DNA of 64,000 bases. Origin: Myxococcus flavus (lineage in GTDB: Bacteria; Myxococcota; Myxococcia; Myxococcales; Myxococcaceae). Within the stretch, counting starts at the first letter, position 1. Every line of letters starts with the position of its first letter. Positions 1-9,500 of this stretch are shown one piece after another. The stretch lies in assembly GCF_050038885.1 (NCBI RefSeq), contig NZ_CP143624.1, positions 186,001-250,000 of the forward strand. The letters run 5' to 3'. Below the pieces are notes generated by a model, which was given only the letters and a program-made list of their open reading frames with translations, was not told the DNA's origin and did not search any database. Position numbers and translations under genes: made by a program.

Positions 1-1547
1 ACCATCGCGAAGGCATCATCCGCCTCGCTCGCTTCGAGCTGGATGTCTCCGTCTGGAGCCACTAACGCTGCGGCGAAGTCCCGGCCCTTTCCGAACCGGA
101 CTCCCAGGAAGTCGGAGACCTGGCGCAACACATCCAGCGCGCTGCCTCGCTTGAGGGAATCGAGCAACCGCGGGCGGACGCCCGGGAGGAACTCGTACAA
201 GGCCTCGTTGGCCCACGAAGGCCGCGCGTCCCTCTTCACTTCCTTCAGCAACCCGCCCAGCAGCACTTCCGCCAGATGGACCTGCCGTGCCTCGGGCAGC
301 ATCGCCCGTTGGACGACCCGCATCGCGGGCAGGTAGAGAGGGGCCGCGGACAGGATGCTGGCCAGTTCCTGCGCGAGGGGCGATGCGGTCCCCTGAAAGT
401 CCTGAATGAGCCTGACCGGATCGACCGGGGCAGCCTCCCCTTCCGTGTCCTCCAACGGAATCCATGGGGACGGGGGTAACACCAGCCCAGCGGAAGTCAT
501 GCCCCCTCCCGCGAGCATGCGCGCCCACTCGGCGATGGAGGGGGGATCCAGGGGAAAGACAGGCATGGGGAGCCCCTGCCTGGGCAGCCCATACCGGCTC
601 CGGCCCTGGAGTTCCGGCTCCAGATGCACGTTGGCGGATCCCCGGCTCCGCGCGCGCAGGGGCGCACGGACCGCCAAGCCCAGGCCTGTCCTCACCCATA
701 GCCGCTGCGGAAGCACCTGCACGAGGGCGACAGGCCCCGCCCGACCCCACACCGAGAGCGCCCGCATCACGGCCCCTGTGTTCCAGGCCGGGGCGATGCA
801 ATCGCTCACCACGAGCACCAACCGGCGCCCCGTCGGATCCATCAGCTCCCGAAGCGGCCGCGCCGTCCGCGTCACGGGCGCCGCGTGCCCCGCGTGCAAG
901 CGGACTTCGCGGGGATCCACCGTATCCAGCGTCCACCGCCGGATGTCGCGGAAGGCGCCCAGCCGCTCCAGCAGCCGCTCCAACTCGGAGATCGTCTGGG
1001 CCCAGATGGCCATCGACGGGCTGCCATCCACCACCAACGCCAGCTCCATCCAGCGCGTCGACGCGGGAGCGAAGACCGGGCTCCAGAGCCGTCCCCACGT
1101 CTCTGCGATCTGATACACGGTCGCGGACTCATCGAGCACGACGCGTGTGCGCGACGCAACACGCCGGCGCAGGGGCCGGAAGGCATGGCCGAGCTTCAGG
1201 GCATGTGGAAGCGCGGCCGCGGCGGGAACCCGCACCAGGCTTCTCTGCACCACGGCCTCGCCACTCTCCCCGGGGAGCGCGGGAGGGACGAGCTTCGCCC
1301 CCTCCAGCGGCTGGGAAGCGCCAGGGGGCGGCGTGGGGCGGGTCTCCTCGGGCTTCTGCTCGGAAGAGGGGGGCGGCTCCCGGCCCGGCGTGGGCTCCGG
1401 CTCCGTCTGCCGGGGCAATGGACCTGCGGGCTCCTCCGGCCGAGCGGCGGCGGGGAGGTACTGGGCCAGCCAGAGCGCCTCCGCCAATTCCTCGGGAGTG
1501 GGCCGCAGGTCCACGCTCCGCAGACATGCCAGGAGCCGGTCGATCAT
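1..1547 (-). CDS. vWA-domain protein, SAV_2336-like (3' end beyond window)
   Basis: The reading frame opens at ATG 1547 and runs off the left edge without a stop, giving about 515 residues. After an alpha-helical start (MIDRLLACLRSVDLRPTP) comes a Pro/Glu-rich linker (about 35-85). A von Willebrand A fold follows, with the metal-site motif LVVDGSPSM (DxSxS) near residue 170 and a second acidic strand, LVLVVSDC, near 235. The arrangement resembles actinobacterial SAV_2336 N-terminal-related proteins. The start overlaps the stop of the upstream MoxR gene by 4 bp (ATGA), so translation is probably coupled. vWA proteins paired with MoxR ATPases usually act as the ATPase's adaptor or substrate receptor. 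Here it would be the vWA member of a vWA-MoxR-VMAP ternary conflict system. The family call is inferred from motif and context. Confidence 0.75.
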   Translation of the reverse strand, partial: MIDRLLACLRSVDLRPTPEELAEALWLAQYLPAAARPEEPAGPLPRQTEPEPTPGREPPPSSEQKPEETRPTPPPGASQPLEGAKLVPPALPGESGEAVVQRSLVRVPAAAALPHALKLGHAFRPLRRRVASRTRVVLDESATVYQIAETWGRLWSPVFAPASTRWMELALVVDGSPSMAIWAQTISELERLLERLGAFRDIRRWTLDTVDPREVRLHAGHAAPVTRTARPLRELMDPTGRRLVLVVSDCIAPAWNTGAVMRALSVWGRAGPVALVQVLPQRLWVRTGLGLAVRAPLRARSRGSANVHLEPELQGRSRYGLPRQGLPMPVFPLDPPSIAEWARMLAGGGMTSAGLVLPPSPWIPLEDTEGEAAPVDPVRLIQDFQGTASPLAQELASILSAAPLYLPAMRVVQRAMLPEARQVHLAEVLLGGLLKEVKRDARPSWANEALYEFLPGVRPRLLDSLKRGSALDVLRQVSDFLGVRFGKGRDFAAALVAPDGDIQLEASEADDAFAM

Positions 1548-2563
1548 GGGTTCCCCGCGCCCGCCAGGTTCTGGAAGAGGGACTCCTTCAACGCCTCCAG
1601 ATCCGACTCGGAGATGGGACGCTCCGGGTTCATGACGAGGTAGACGGCATTGAGCAACTGGTCGGTGGCGAGCTCCGCGGTGGTACGCCGCTTGAGGAAG
1701 TCGCGGATGATCGGCTGGGCCCGCTGAACGAACTGTTCACCGAAGTGGTACTCCACGATCTGCTCCAGCTTCTTTTCCGTGGGAGGCTCCAACTCCAGGC
1801 GCAGGCACCGGCGCAGGAACGCGGGTGGGAACTCGCGCTCTCCGTTGCTCGTCAGTACCACCAGGGGGAACTCACGACACGCCACCTGTCCCCGGCGGAT
1901 AGGCACGGTCCCCCCGTCATGCGTCCGGACATAGATGGGCTCGTCTCCCTTCGATACACGGGCCAGTTCCGGAATCTCGAACATCCCCTTTTCGAGCACG
2001 TGCAGAAGATCATTCGGCAGGTCGATGTCACTCTTGTCGATCTCGTCGATGAGCAACACGCGCGGACGCAGGGAGGGGAGCAGCGCGGTGCCCAGCGGCC
2101 CGAGCTGCAGGAAGGAACCGATGTTCTGGGCCTGGGGAGCCATCTCCTCGGGTAGCTCCTTCTCTCTCCTACGGGCCTCATGAAGCGAAGCCGCCTGAAG
2201 ACGCCCGATGGCGTCATAGCGGTAGAGCCCCTCGAGCAGCGTGGAGCGGGTGTTGATGGGCCAGACGAGTAGCTCCCCGAGGCGCAGTTCGTGGGCCACC
2301 GCGTGGGACAGGGAGGACTTACCAGTCCCGGGCTTGCCCGTGATGAGCAGAGGCCGGCGGAGATAGAGCGCCGCGTTCACCACCTCCCGCTCGTGATCAT
2401 CCGAGAGGTAGCGCGGATCCGCCTCCTCCTTGAGCCCCTGACGCTCGATGGGGGTCCCCGCGTAGCGGCGCCATTCCGGAGGCTTGGGAAGCCGTTCGAT
2501 CCGCTTCCCTTTCTCATCGAACTCACCACGAAAAATCCACCAGTCCTTCATCGCCTCCTCCAT
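1544..2563 (-). CDS. MoxR-type AAA+ ATPase
   Basis: A 339-residue AAA+ ATPase. Walker A is ITGKPGTGKSSL (about residues 73-84), Walker B is VLLIDEIDKSD (about 168-178), sensor 1 is VVLTSNGEREFP (about 232) and a likely arginine-finger region is FLRRCLRLEL (about 250). The length, the preceding strand YLRRPLLI and the IDEIDK motif fit the MoxR family, which remodels protein partners together with vWA proteins. It overlaps the upstream VMAP-like gene by 1 nt (TGATG) and the downstream vWA gene by 4 bp, so the genes form one operon. In the ternary systems the ATPase is thought to gate activation of the effector by ATP-dependent remodelling. All key nucleotide-binding residues are present, so it should be active. 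Confidence 0.88.
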   Translation of the reverse strand: MEEAMKDWWIFRGEFDEKGKRIERLPKPPEWRRYAGTPIERQGLKEEADPRYLSDDHEREVVNAALYLRRPLLITGKPGTGKSSLSHAVAHELRLGELLVWPINTRSTLLEGLYRYDAIGRLQAASLHEARRREKELPEEMAPQAQNIGSFLQLGPLGTALLPSLRPRVLLIDEIDKSDIDLPNDLLHVLEKGMFEIPELARVSKGDEPIYVRTHDGGTVPIRRGQVACREFPLVVLTSNGEREFPPAFLRRCLRLELEPPTEKKLEQIVEYHFGEQFVQRAQPIIRDFLKRRTTAELATDQLLNAVYLVMNPERPISESDLEALKESLFQNLAGAGNP

Positions 2564-3993
2564 CAGGTCGAGGGCAGCACGAGCCGCCTGGTCCGAAGCG
2601 CGTCCGGTGGCAGCCGGTTCGGGTTGTCCCAGAGGAGGACGAGGGAATGTCCCACGTGCGCCTCCTCATGTGCCCTGGCCCGCATGTCGCGCACCCTCGC
2701 GGGCAGCTGTCGAAGGTCCGCCAGCAACCGCTGGACCTGCACCCGGGACTCCACGAGCCCCGCGGGCCACTTCCGGCCCCAGAGGGCAATCGGGGTTCCC
2801 GAGTCGATACAAGCGGAGAGTTCCTCACTGGTCGCGGCGCTGCCCTCTTGTGGATGCATCAGCGCCAGACATACCACCCCGGCTTCGATGAGCCGGTCGA
2901 ACAGCGCCCCCGCCTCGGCCGGGTCTGGCTCCCAGATAACAGCCCTCGGAAGCCCAGCGGGAGGCTGCTCCTGGAAGTCCTTCCACTTCCGCGTCCAGTC
3001 CGGGCGAACCTGGATGGAGAGCCGCGGATCGTACGCCCTCTCCCACGAGCGCACGACTACCGGGTACTTACGGCCACAGAGAGGCTTGTGCCTGCCCTGC
3101 TCCAGCTCCCATCGCTCCACGGTATAGCAGAGAAGCTCCTGCGGGAGCATGACCTCTATGATGAGCCGACCGTCCGACGCCTCCAGGTCGCCGGAGATGC
3201 GTCCCAGGAACTCGTTGAGCAGCGCGCCCACACTGCTCAAGTCCCGAGGTTCATCATCGGCGTGAATGGACACCATGGCGCCCTGCTCCCCCTGGGAGAG
3301 CCAGGCCTGAACCGTGCACCGGCCCTCGGGTGCCTTCTCAAGTCGCAGCAACAGAAACAGGGAGCCCTCCTGCTCCGCCGAATGCTGGTTCACCTGCCGG
3401 AGCAGGGCCTCCACATCCACTCCGCGCTGGGCCGAAGCCTCCACGAGCCACTTCTTCAGCTTTGAGGCTGCGGCCGTTCCCCGCGCCTGGAGCTGGAGCA
3501 GCGCCGCGAAGTGGAGCAGCGGCGTGCTCCCGTCGGTCTGCGTGGGCGCATCTCCCAGTTCCTTCACGAGCTGGGGAAGAAGATTTCCGCCGTGCTCCAC
3601 CGGCACCGCACCGGGGCCGCGGGCAGGCCAGCTCCGGCGGAAGTACGACTGAAGCACCTCGTTCGTGAAGCCACCCCCTCGTGCTGCGTCCACAAAGGCC
3701 TGCTGCTCCTGCTCGGAGAAGACGTTATCCAGGTGGATGTCGGCGAAGGCCTTCAGTTGGGTGGCGTCGGCGCGCAACGTCAGGGCACCTCGAACCAGCG
3801 CCTCAACCTGGCCATGGGACTCGGCCCGCATGATGACCCTCAGCGCAATCTGGGTGAGATCATCTCCCATGGCCACCTGATCGAGCGGACAGCCAAACAC
3901 CAGGAGGGACAGCCCGTTCAGGTCGCCATGCTCCGGAAAAGCCTTCAGCAGGGCCGTCTGCAGATGCGCCCTCTGATCCGGCCTCAACGTCAT
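2563..3993 (-). CDS. EAD1-VMAP-like protein (vWA-MoxR associated protein)
   Basis: A 476-residue protein with start ATG 3993, chosen because it overlaps the upstream protease stop by 4 bp and places the N-terminal domain at residue 1. Residues 1-80 form an effector-associated domain 1 (EAD1), with LLKAFPEHGDL and LDQVAMGDDLTQIALRVI. The same pattern appears at the start of the adjacent trypsin-like protein. The C-terminal 250 residues hold the block CYTVERWELEQGRHKPLCGRKY and a WEPDPAEAGALFDRLIEAG segment, which resemble VMAP C-terminal regions. In the published vWA-MoxR-VMAP scheme, VMAP is the classical partner that recruits an EAD-tagged effector by EAD-EAD contact. The VMAP assignment rests on gene order plus these motifs and needs a profile search. 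Confidence 0.72.
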   Translation of the reverse strand: MTLRPDQRAHLQTALLKAFPEHGDLNGLSLLVFGCPLDQVAMGDDLTQIALRVIMRAESHGQVEALVRGALTLRADATQLKAFADIHLDNVFSEQEQQAFVDAARGGGFTNEVLQSYFRRSWPARGPGAVPVEHGGNLLPQLVKELGDAPTQTDGSTPLLHFAALLQLQARGTAAASKLKKWLVEASAQRGVDVEALLRQVNQHSAEQEGSLFLLLRLEKAPEGRCTVQAWLSQGEQGAMVSIHADDEPRDLSSVGALLNEFLGRISGDLEASDGRLIIEVMLPQELLCYTVERWELEQGRHKPLCGRKYPVVVRSWERAYDPRLSIQVRPDWTRKWKDFQEQPPAGLPRAVIWEPDPAEAGALFDRLIEAGVVCLALMHPQEGSAATSEELSACIDSGTPIALWGRKWPAGLVESRVQVQRLLADLRQLPARVRDMRARAHEEAHVGHSLVLLWDNPNRLPPDALRTRRLVLPST

Positions 3994-5039
3994 GCCACCA
4001 CTCCAACGAGCGCGCCGAATCCCCTCTCGACGAGGTACTTGCGCAGGGTGTGGATGGGGATGCCCTCGTTGTACGTTGGTGCAAGGGCGGGATCGCCGCT
4101 GTGGTGCAGGGCGATGAGGTCCCACGAGAAGTCGAAGCACGGCGAGCCGGACGACCCGGGCAGGGTGTTGGTGGTGTACCTCAAGCGCGTCTCGTTCTCG
4201 TTCAAGCCAACGATGGCCTCCGGATCGAGGGCGAACTGCAGGGGCCGCCCTCCCGGGTGTTGGAGGATGCACAGCGGCGCACCCGGAACGAACTCTGGCG
4301 GGTGCTCGGGCAGCGAAATCCACCCCCGCTCCCCTCCAGGGACCGGCTCCCGCCCCGGGCGCCCATCGACCCGGAGCAGAGCGAAGTCCAGGTGCTCCAG
4401 CTCCGGAACACCTCCCTTTGGTTCTGGCACCTCATCCAGAGGACTCGCGGGCGCCGAGACCAGGAGCCAGGGCTCCGCCAAGCGGTAGGCCTTACCGGGG
4501 CCGACCGCGCGCCCGTCCCCCAGGCTCTGATAGTCGAAGACCACGGAGATCCGCGCTCCGGCAACACGCCTCTCGTCCAAGTCGCGGATCACATGATGAT
4601 TCGTGAGCACCACATCGGGCCCGATGAGGAAGCCCGTGCCGAGGGGACTCCCACCGGACTCGATCCGGCACACGCATCGCGCCCGCTGGATGAACTGCCC
4701 GACGTCGAAGAACGGGTTCTTGCTCCGGACGATGCGCTCCACGGAACGGACCGGATCCGCACCCGAGGGCAGGAAGAAGAAGCGCTCGTAGAACCGGGCC
4801 AGCAAGGGGTTTTTCGGATTCTTCTCGTACGCCCCCATGATGAGTTGGAGGTGCCAGTTCTGCGCCTCCGCACCGCGGATGAGCCGGGTGACGATCTGTC
4901 CCAGATCGTCACCCAGCGCCACCTGATCCAGGTGCTTGCCCACCCTGAGAAAGAGCATCGACTCGAGGTCACCACGCGTCGGAAAGGCGCTGAGCAGCGC
5001 CTTGTGCAGTTCATCGTATTGCGCGTTGGTGAATTTCAT
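3990..5039 (-). CDS. EAD1-trypsin-like serine protease
   Basis: A 349-residue protein with start ATG 5039, preceded by GAGGAG five bases upstream. Residues 1-90 are an EAD1 domain (LLSAFPTRGDL, LDQVALGDDLGQIVTRLI). Residues 110-345 are a trypsin/HtrA-like protease fold with all three catalytic positions: His in LTNHHVI (about 147), Asp in HLDFALLRV (about 217) and Ser in PGSSGSPCF (about 297). There is no signal peptide, so it should act in the cytoplasm. It heads the four-gene block and overlaps the next gene by 4 bp. In ternary conflict systems a caspase- or trypsin-like protease with an EAD is the effector, recruited through EAD contact and killing or disabling the infected cell. That role is inferred from family and context. 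Confidence 0.85.
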   Translation of the reverse strand: MKFTNAQYDELHKALLSAFPTRGDLESMLFLRVGKHLDQVALGDDLGQIVTRLIRGAEAQNWHLQLIMGAYEKNPKNPLLARFYERFFFLPSGADPVRSVERIVRSKNPFFDVGQFIQRARCVCRIESGGSPLGTGFLIGPDVVLTNHHVIRDLDERRVAGARISVVFDYQSLGDGRAVGPGKAYRLAEPWLLVSAPASPLDEVPEPKGGVPELEHLDFALLRVDGRPGREPVPGGERGWISLPEHPPEFVPGAPLCILQHPGGRPLQFALDPEAIVGLNENETRLRYTTNTLPGSSGSPCFDFSWDLIALHHSGDPALAPTYNEGIPIHTLRKYLVERGFGALVGVVA

Positions 5040-5234
5040 GGGCTCCTCACGGCGGGGAAACGGCACGACGGTTCTCGCGCTTTACGGCGCATTCGTCCAG
5101 CGGAAGGAATGGTGCGCACGCGGCGCGTCAGCGCTTGCGGCGGGACCGCGAAGAAGGAGGCTGGAGCAAGGGCCCGGAGCGTCCTCGAGAAGCGGTCCTC
5201 GTGGGGGTGGCAGTGGGCACCTGCGCCCGTGGTG

Positions 5235-5254
5235 GGCGTCGTCGGCACGACGCC
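5235..5254 (-). terminator. Hairpin after the 419-residue gene
   Basis: An 8-bp stem (GGCGTCGT/ACGACGCC) with a 4-base loop lies 17 bases past the stop of the gene ending at 5271, reading leftward. There is no T-run after it. It suggests that the F-E pair and the protease-led block are separate transcription units. Confidence 0.3.
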
Positions 5255-5270
5255 ACCCGCGCCGGGGTCA

Positions 5271-6530
5271 TCAGGCGAGGTTCAGTTCCTCTCGCATCTG
5301 CCACAGGTCCTTGAAGTCCCCGAAGGACACGGCCATGTTGTGCGCGAGCAGGTTGCGCATCAGCCGCAAGGCCTGGGCGATGGACTGGAACCGCTGACCG
5401 CCCACCTCGGTCCGCTTCAGGATGAGCTCCAGGGGGCCGAACTCGGTGGAGAGCGGATCCTCCGCCGCGAGGCGCTGCTGCTCCTCGTCCATCCACGCCT
5501 TCCCGTAGCGAAGGGGCCACCCCCGCCCATGCTTGTCCGTCAGCACCTGGCAGATGGCCATCCGCAGCCGCGTCAACAGCGGGAGCAACAACTCCGCCTG
5601 CCCCCGCCACATCCGGCTCCGCAGCCCGCTCACGTCCTCCAGCATGGCCAGCGCGAGCACTGTCAACTCCGGGCCATGCTCCACGCTGCACTGGGCGGCC
5701 CCCATCTCCCAGAGGGGGAGCCAGGCTGCGGGCGGAGGCCCCTCCTGGCCCGCGTCGCGCCCGGGGCGCCCTCGCCGCCGGATGGCCTCCCGGAGCGACG
5801 CCGCCTCCAGCCCGCGCTGCCGCCCATGTTCCTGCAGGGCGCTCATGAGCACCTCCTCCGATTGCAGGACGGTGTCCCACAGGTGCGTCGCCAGGCTCAG
5901 GTCCCCCACCACCAGGTGAGGAAGCACGGCCTCGCGCCACACCGTCTCCGGGGAACTCGCCGGAGCTTGCTCTCCCAGCCTGCACACCAGCCGCATGTCC
6001 AGCACGGACAGCCGACGCCACCACCAGTAGAGCGCCAGCCGTGTGTCGGAAGTCATCCCCGCCAGGGCCCGGGGCAGCCTGCGCAGGGGCAGAACGAAGA
6101 CATGCGAGGCCGAGCCGCCGTATTTCGCGGTCAGCCGGAAGAACTCCAGCCAGGGCTCGGCCCGCGCCGGGGGCAGGCGCTCCAGCCCTTCCAGCAGGAA
6201 GACCTCGTACACCGGCTGGAAGTCGTCTCCCGCCGCCTCCGACTTGAGCTTTGGATGGAGTTGCTCCTCGGACAGTCCCGTCACGCGCGCCAGGAAGGAC
6301 ACCGGCGCTTCGCCCACCCCACAGTCCAACAGGAAGACAAGCCGCAAGGAGGGGCCCTGGTTTCGCAGCAGCGCCGCCTCCAACCCCGAGCGCAGGTACG
6401 ACTCCTCCACCGCTCCACCCGTGAGCAGGAGGGCGTGGCGCCCACCGAGAGCGTCGCGTGCCACGGCATCGGCGAAGCTCCGGAAGGAAGGAAGCTGCGC
6501 GACCGCCTCGTCCAGAGAGGGCACGCTCAT
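5271..6530 (-). CDS. Hypothetical protein, possible degenerate P-loop partner of the STAND ATPase
   Basis: A 419-residue protein of no family I recognise. Start ATG 6530 overlaps the stop of the 2064-residue gene by 4 bp (ATGA), so the two are probably co-translated. Near the N-terminus, ALLLTGGAVEESYLRSGLEAAL sits where a Walker A strand-loop-helix would be but lacks the GK[S/T]. VYEVFLLEGLERLPPA (about 110) looks like a Walker B strand with Glu-Gly-Leu-Glu. The C-terminal half is helical. It might be an inactive AAA/STAND-like subunit that partners the large ATPase; that is inference only. There is no signal peptide or TM segment. A hairpin follows the gene, and 231 bp separate it from the protease operon. 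Confidence 0.6.
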   Translation of the reverse strand: MSVPSLDEAVAQLPSFRSFADAVARDALGGRHALLLTGGAVEESYLRSGLEAALLRNQGPSLRLVFLLDCGVGEAPVSFLARVTGLSEEQLHPKLKSEAAGDDFQPVYEVFLLEGLERLPPARAEPWLEFFRLTAKYGGSASHVFVLPLRRLPRALAGMTSDTRLALYWWWRRLSVLDMRLVCRLGEQAPASSPETVWREAVLPHLVVGDLSLATHLWDTVLQSEEVLMSALQEHGRQRGLEAASLREAIRRRGRPGRDAGQEGPPPAAWLPLWEMGAAQCSVEHGPELTVLALAMLEDVSGLRSRMWRGQAELLLPLLTRLRMAICQVLTDKHGRGWPLRYGKAWMDEEQQRLAAEDPLSTEFGPLELILKRTEVGGQRFQSIAQALRLMRNLLAHNMAVSFGDFKDLWQMREELNLA

Positions 6531-9500
6531 TCCGGCAGGGCCTCCGCCACCCGGCGCTCGACGCACAACATCTCTCCGCGGCTCTCCAGACACCCCAGCC
6601 GCAGGAGGTACTTCAGCAGCAGTTCGACGCGCCCCTCCAGGGCGCTGACATCGCCCTCCAGAACCGCCTCCAGGGCCGTGGAGAGCGTCACCCCCGAATA
6701 CGTGTGAATGTTCCGGAGGATGTCCACGATGCGCGGCAGACCCTCCAACTCGAGCGCCTTCCAGAAGGTGCTGGCCCGCGGACCTCCCGGACGCAACTCG
6801 CGTTCCATCTCATCGGCCACCTTGCGCTCGTTCTGGGGCTTACGGCACTCCTGGGCGAAGTGGCTCAGCAGACAGGGCCAGCCTCCCGTCGTCACCTCCA
6901 GCACCCGCCGCCGGAACTCCTCGTCCGCGGTCCGGATGTCGGCCTCTTCGAAGAGGCGCACCATCAAGGCCGGACGCATCCACCGCCGCAGCGGCAGCAG
7001 GAGCACCTGCTCGCGCTCCGGCCGCTTGGGAACGGCGACCGACGTCCACTCCCACCCCGCCAGCGGGCGCACCACGAAGATCACCCGGACCCATTGCTTG
7101 CGCTGTTGATGGGACGCACAGAAGGCAACCGCCTCGTCCACCAGCGAGCCATCCCGAGCCTCGGAGGCGGAGAGTTCCCTCAACAACAGCAACCGCTCCG
7201 TGGTGCGGTGTTCGAGGCAGGTCTGCTTCAGCCAATCGTTGAGCTGACCCGGTTTCTGGATGTTCTTCGGGATGTCCTGGAGCAGCCCGTGGCTCGGCTT
7301 CTCGGGGCGGAGCCACCGCCGCAGCGCCTCGGGCAGATACTTCAGGTGGGTGGCCTCGCAGCCCAGCACCATGGCCACGCTCGAGCGTGGCTCGGACAAC
7401 GTCCGCTCCTGCGCGTAGGACAGCGGGCTGTAGCGCGGAGGTTGATCGTTCCCCAGACGGAAATGGTGATTGTCCTCATCGAGCGCCACCGGCTTTTCCT
7501 TCTTCTCCAACTCGATGAGCTTGTTCCAGATGTCGTTGATGCTGCCGAGCAGCCGGACGACGTTGGGGCTGCGCAAGCGGTACTCGCCCTGCCCGTTGCG
7601 CACCAGCACGCCCAGGCCCACCATCTCGTCCAGCAGACCGCGCATCTGGTCGGACTCCACCTCCTCGAAGCCCTTACGCCAGAAGCCCCTCACCTGCGAG
7701 AGGATGTCGCCCGTGGAGAAGGTTCGGCTGTAGCCGTCCCGCCCCTCCGCCTGATGGGCGATGAGGCTCCAGACGACGGCCTGGTAGCGGGTATCGAGGG
7801 CCAGCGTCCACTCGAAGCGCTCGCGGATGAGCTGCCGCGTATCCTGCCGCCGGTAGACCGCCTCCACGTCCGCCTCGCGCAGCAGGTACGGAGGCTGCTG
7901 CTGCGGGTCGGTGCGACGCTGGAGCATGGTGACCAGTTCCTGGCAGAACAGCTGGATGAGGCCCGGGTGGTAGTTGGTGTAACTGAGGACGCGCAGGACA
8001 CTCCCGTTCTTCTCCTCCACAGGAAGTCGGCAGCCGAGCGCTTCCAGCGGGCGGCGCACCAGCGCGTCGGCGTCCTTCGCGTCGAGCGGGCCGACGAGCA
8101 AGGCCCTTCCGAAGTGCGCCAGCGGCTGGTTGGCGATGCCCTGGAACCGCTGCACGTTGTGGAGACCCGCGAGCACCACCTTGCACAGTCCCGGGTGTTG
8201 GGTCATCAAGTCCCGGAGCCGTTTGACCTGCTCGAACCCGCGCTTCACGTCGGCGTCGAGGAAGTGGTCGGCCTCGTCCAAGAGGATGAGCAGCTTGCGA
8301 CCCTTCTCACCGCCCAGGCTCTCGCCGATGCGGCGCACCAGGTCGTCCGGCTTGTCCGTGGACACCTGCGCGGCCAGGAAGCGGACCCGCTTGAGCTCCT
8401 CGCGGATGCGAGGCCAGAGCTGCTCGGGCATCTGGTCCGTGGCCGGGTCTCCCACGTCCTTGATGTCGAGGCGGATGGCGAAGTGGCGGGAGGGGTCATC
8501 CTCGATGAAGCGGCGCTGGACCTGCTCCAAGAGGGCGGACTTGCCCAGCTGACGCCCGCCGTAGACCAGGCAGGTTCCGTTGAAGCTGGCCAACTCCCGG
8601 GCCATCTCCTCCCGCCCGAAGAACATCTCGGGCGGTACCGTGCCCGCGCGCTGGGTGTAGGGGTTGCTGGCCGTGAAGGGCAAAGCGCATTCGAAGAGGC
8701 CGCGCAGCCGCTCATCCCCCTCGTGCAGGCTGGCGAGGTAGAGCAGCAGCCACTCGTCGATGACGAGGGCCGCGGCGCTGTTCTGGCGGCACAGCGTGCT
8801 GAGCTGCCGCCTGCGGGCCAGCCCGAGCCGATCGAGGTAGAGAACGACCGTCCCCTCCCCTTCCGCGCGCAGATGCGGGATGGCGGAGGTGAGCACCTCC
8901 TTCCCCTCCTGGACCCAGATGCACATCACCCGCAGCCGCAGCTCCACGCGGCTGCCGAAGTGCGGCACCGGGCTGAGCCGCCGGCTGCTCGCCTTCACCT
9001 GGAACAGCGGATGCGGATCGCTGCGCACCAGGGAGACGGCCTCCAATGATTCCCCCTCGACTTGGAAGCCGAGCTGGCGCAGCACCTTCACCAGCAACTT
9101 GCGAACGGCATCGGGGTGATTGCGCGCACTGATGAGGGCCTGCCAGTCCTCATGGAGGACACGCAGATCCCGATGCCCCTCCACCCGCTCCTCGGTGGCC
9201 GCGAGCAGCTCCTGGACTCGCTTGGGCGCGTCCCTGCCCCGCACGCGCATCAACTCCTGCTCCATGCGCGGCAGCACCCGGATGAATTCCTCCAGGTACC
9301 GCGTCTCCTTGCGGGGAGCGGCGAAGAGCGCCTCGTCGAACTCCTTGTTGTTCTCCAGGGAGTCTTCCAGCCGAGCGAGCAGCTCGTCCGCGCTACGGTG
9401 CTCCCGAGCATCGAGCACCTCTTCGATCCGCTGGGCCGCCAACTCCCGCTGCTCGGGGCTCCAGCTCGTCTCGGCCAGCCGGGGCCGGAGCTGCGCCCAT

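Noticed and set aside
16..1098. A 360-residue leftward frame within the vWA gene
   Set aside because: It is a different frame from the continuous vWA reading frame that starts at 1547 and carries DGSPSM. Its product is Gly/Ala/Arg-rich with no motif.
5036..5248. A 70-codon leftward frame between the 419-residue gene and the EAD1-protease
   Set aside because: It has no ribosome-binding site or domain, covers a hairpin-containing spacer and runs into the protease start region. It was treated as intergenic.
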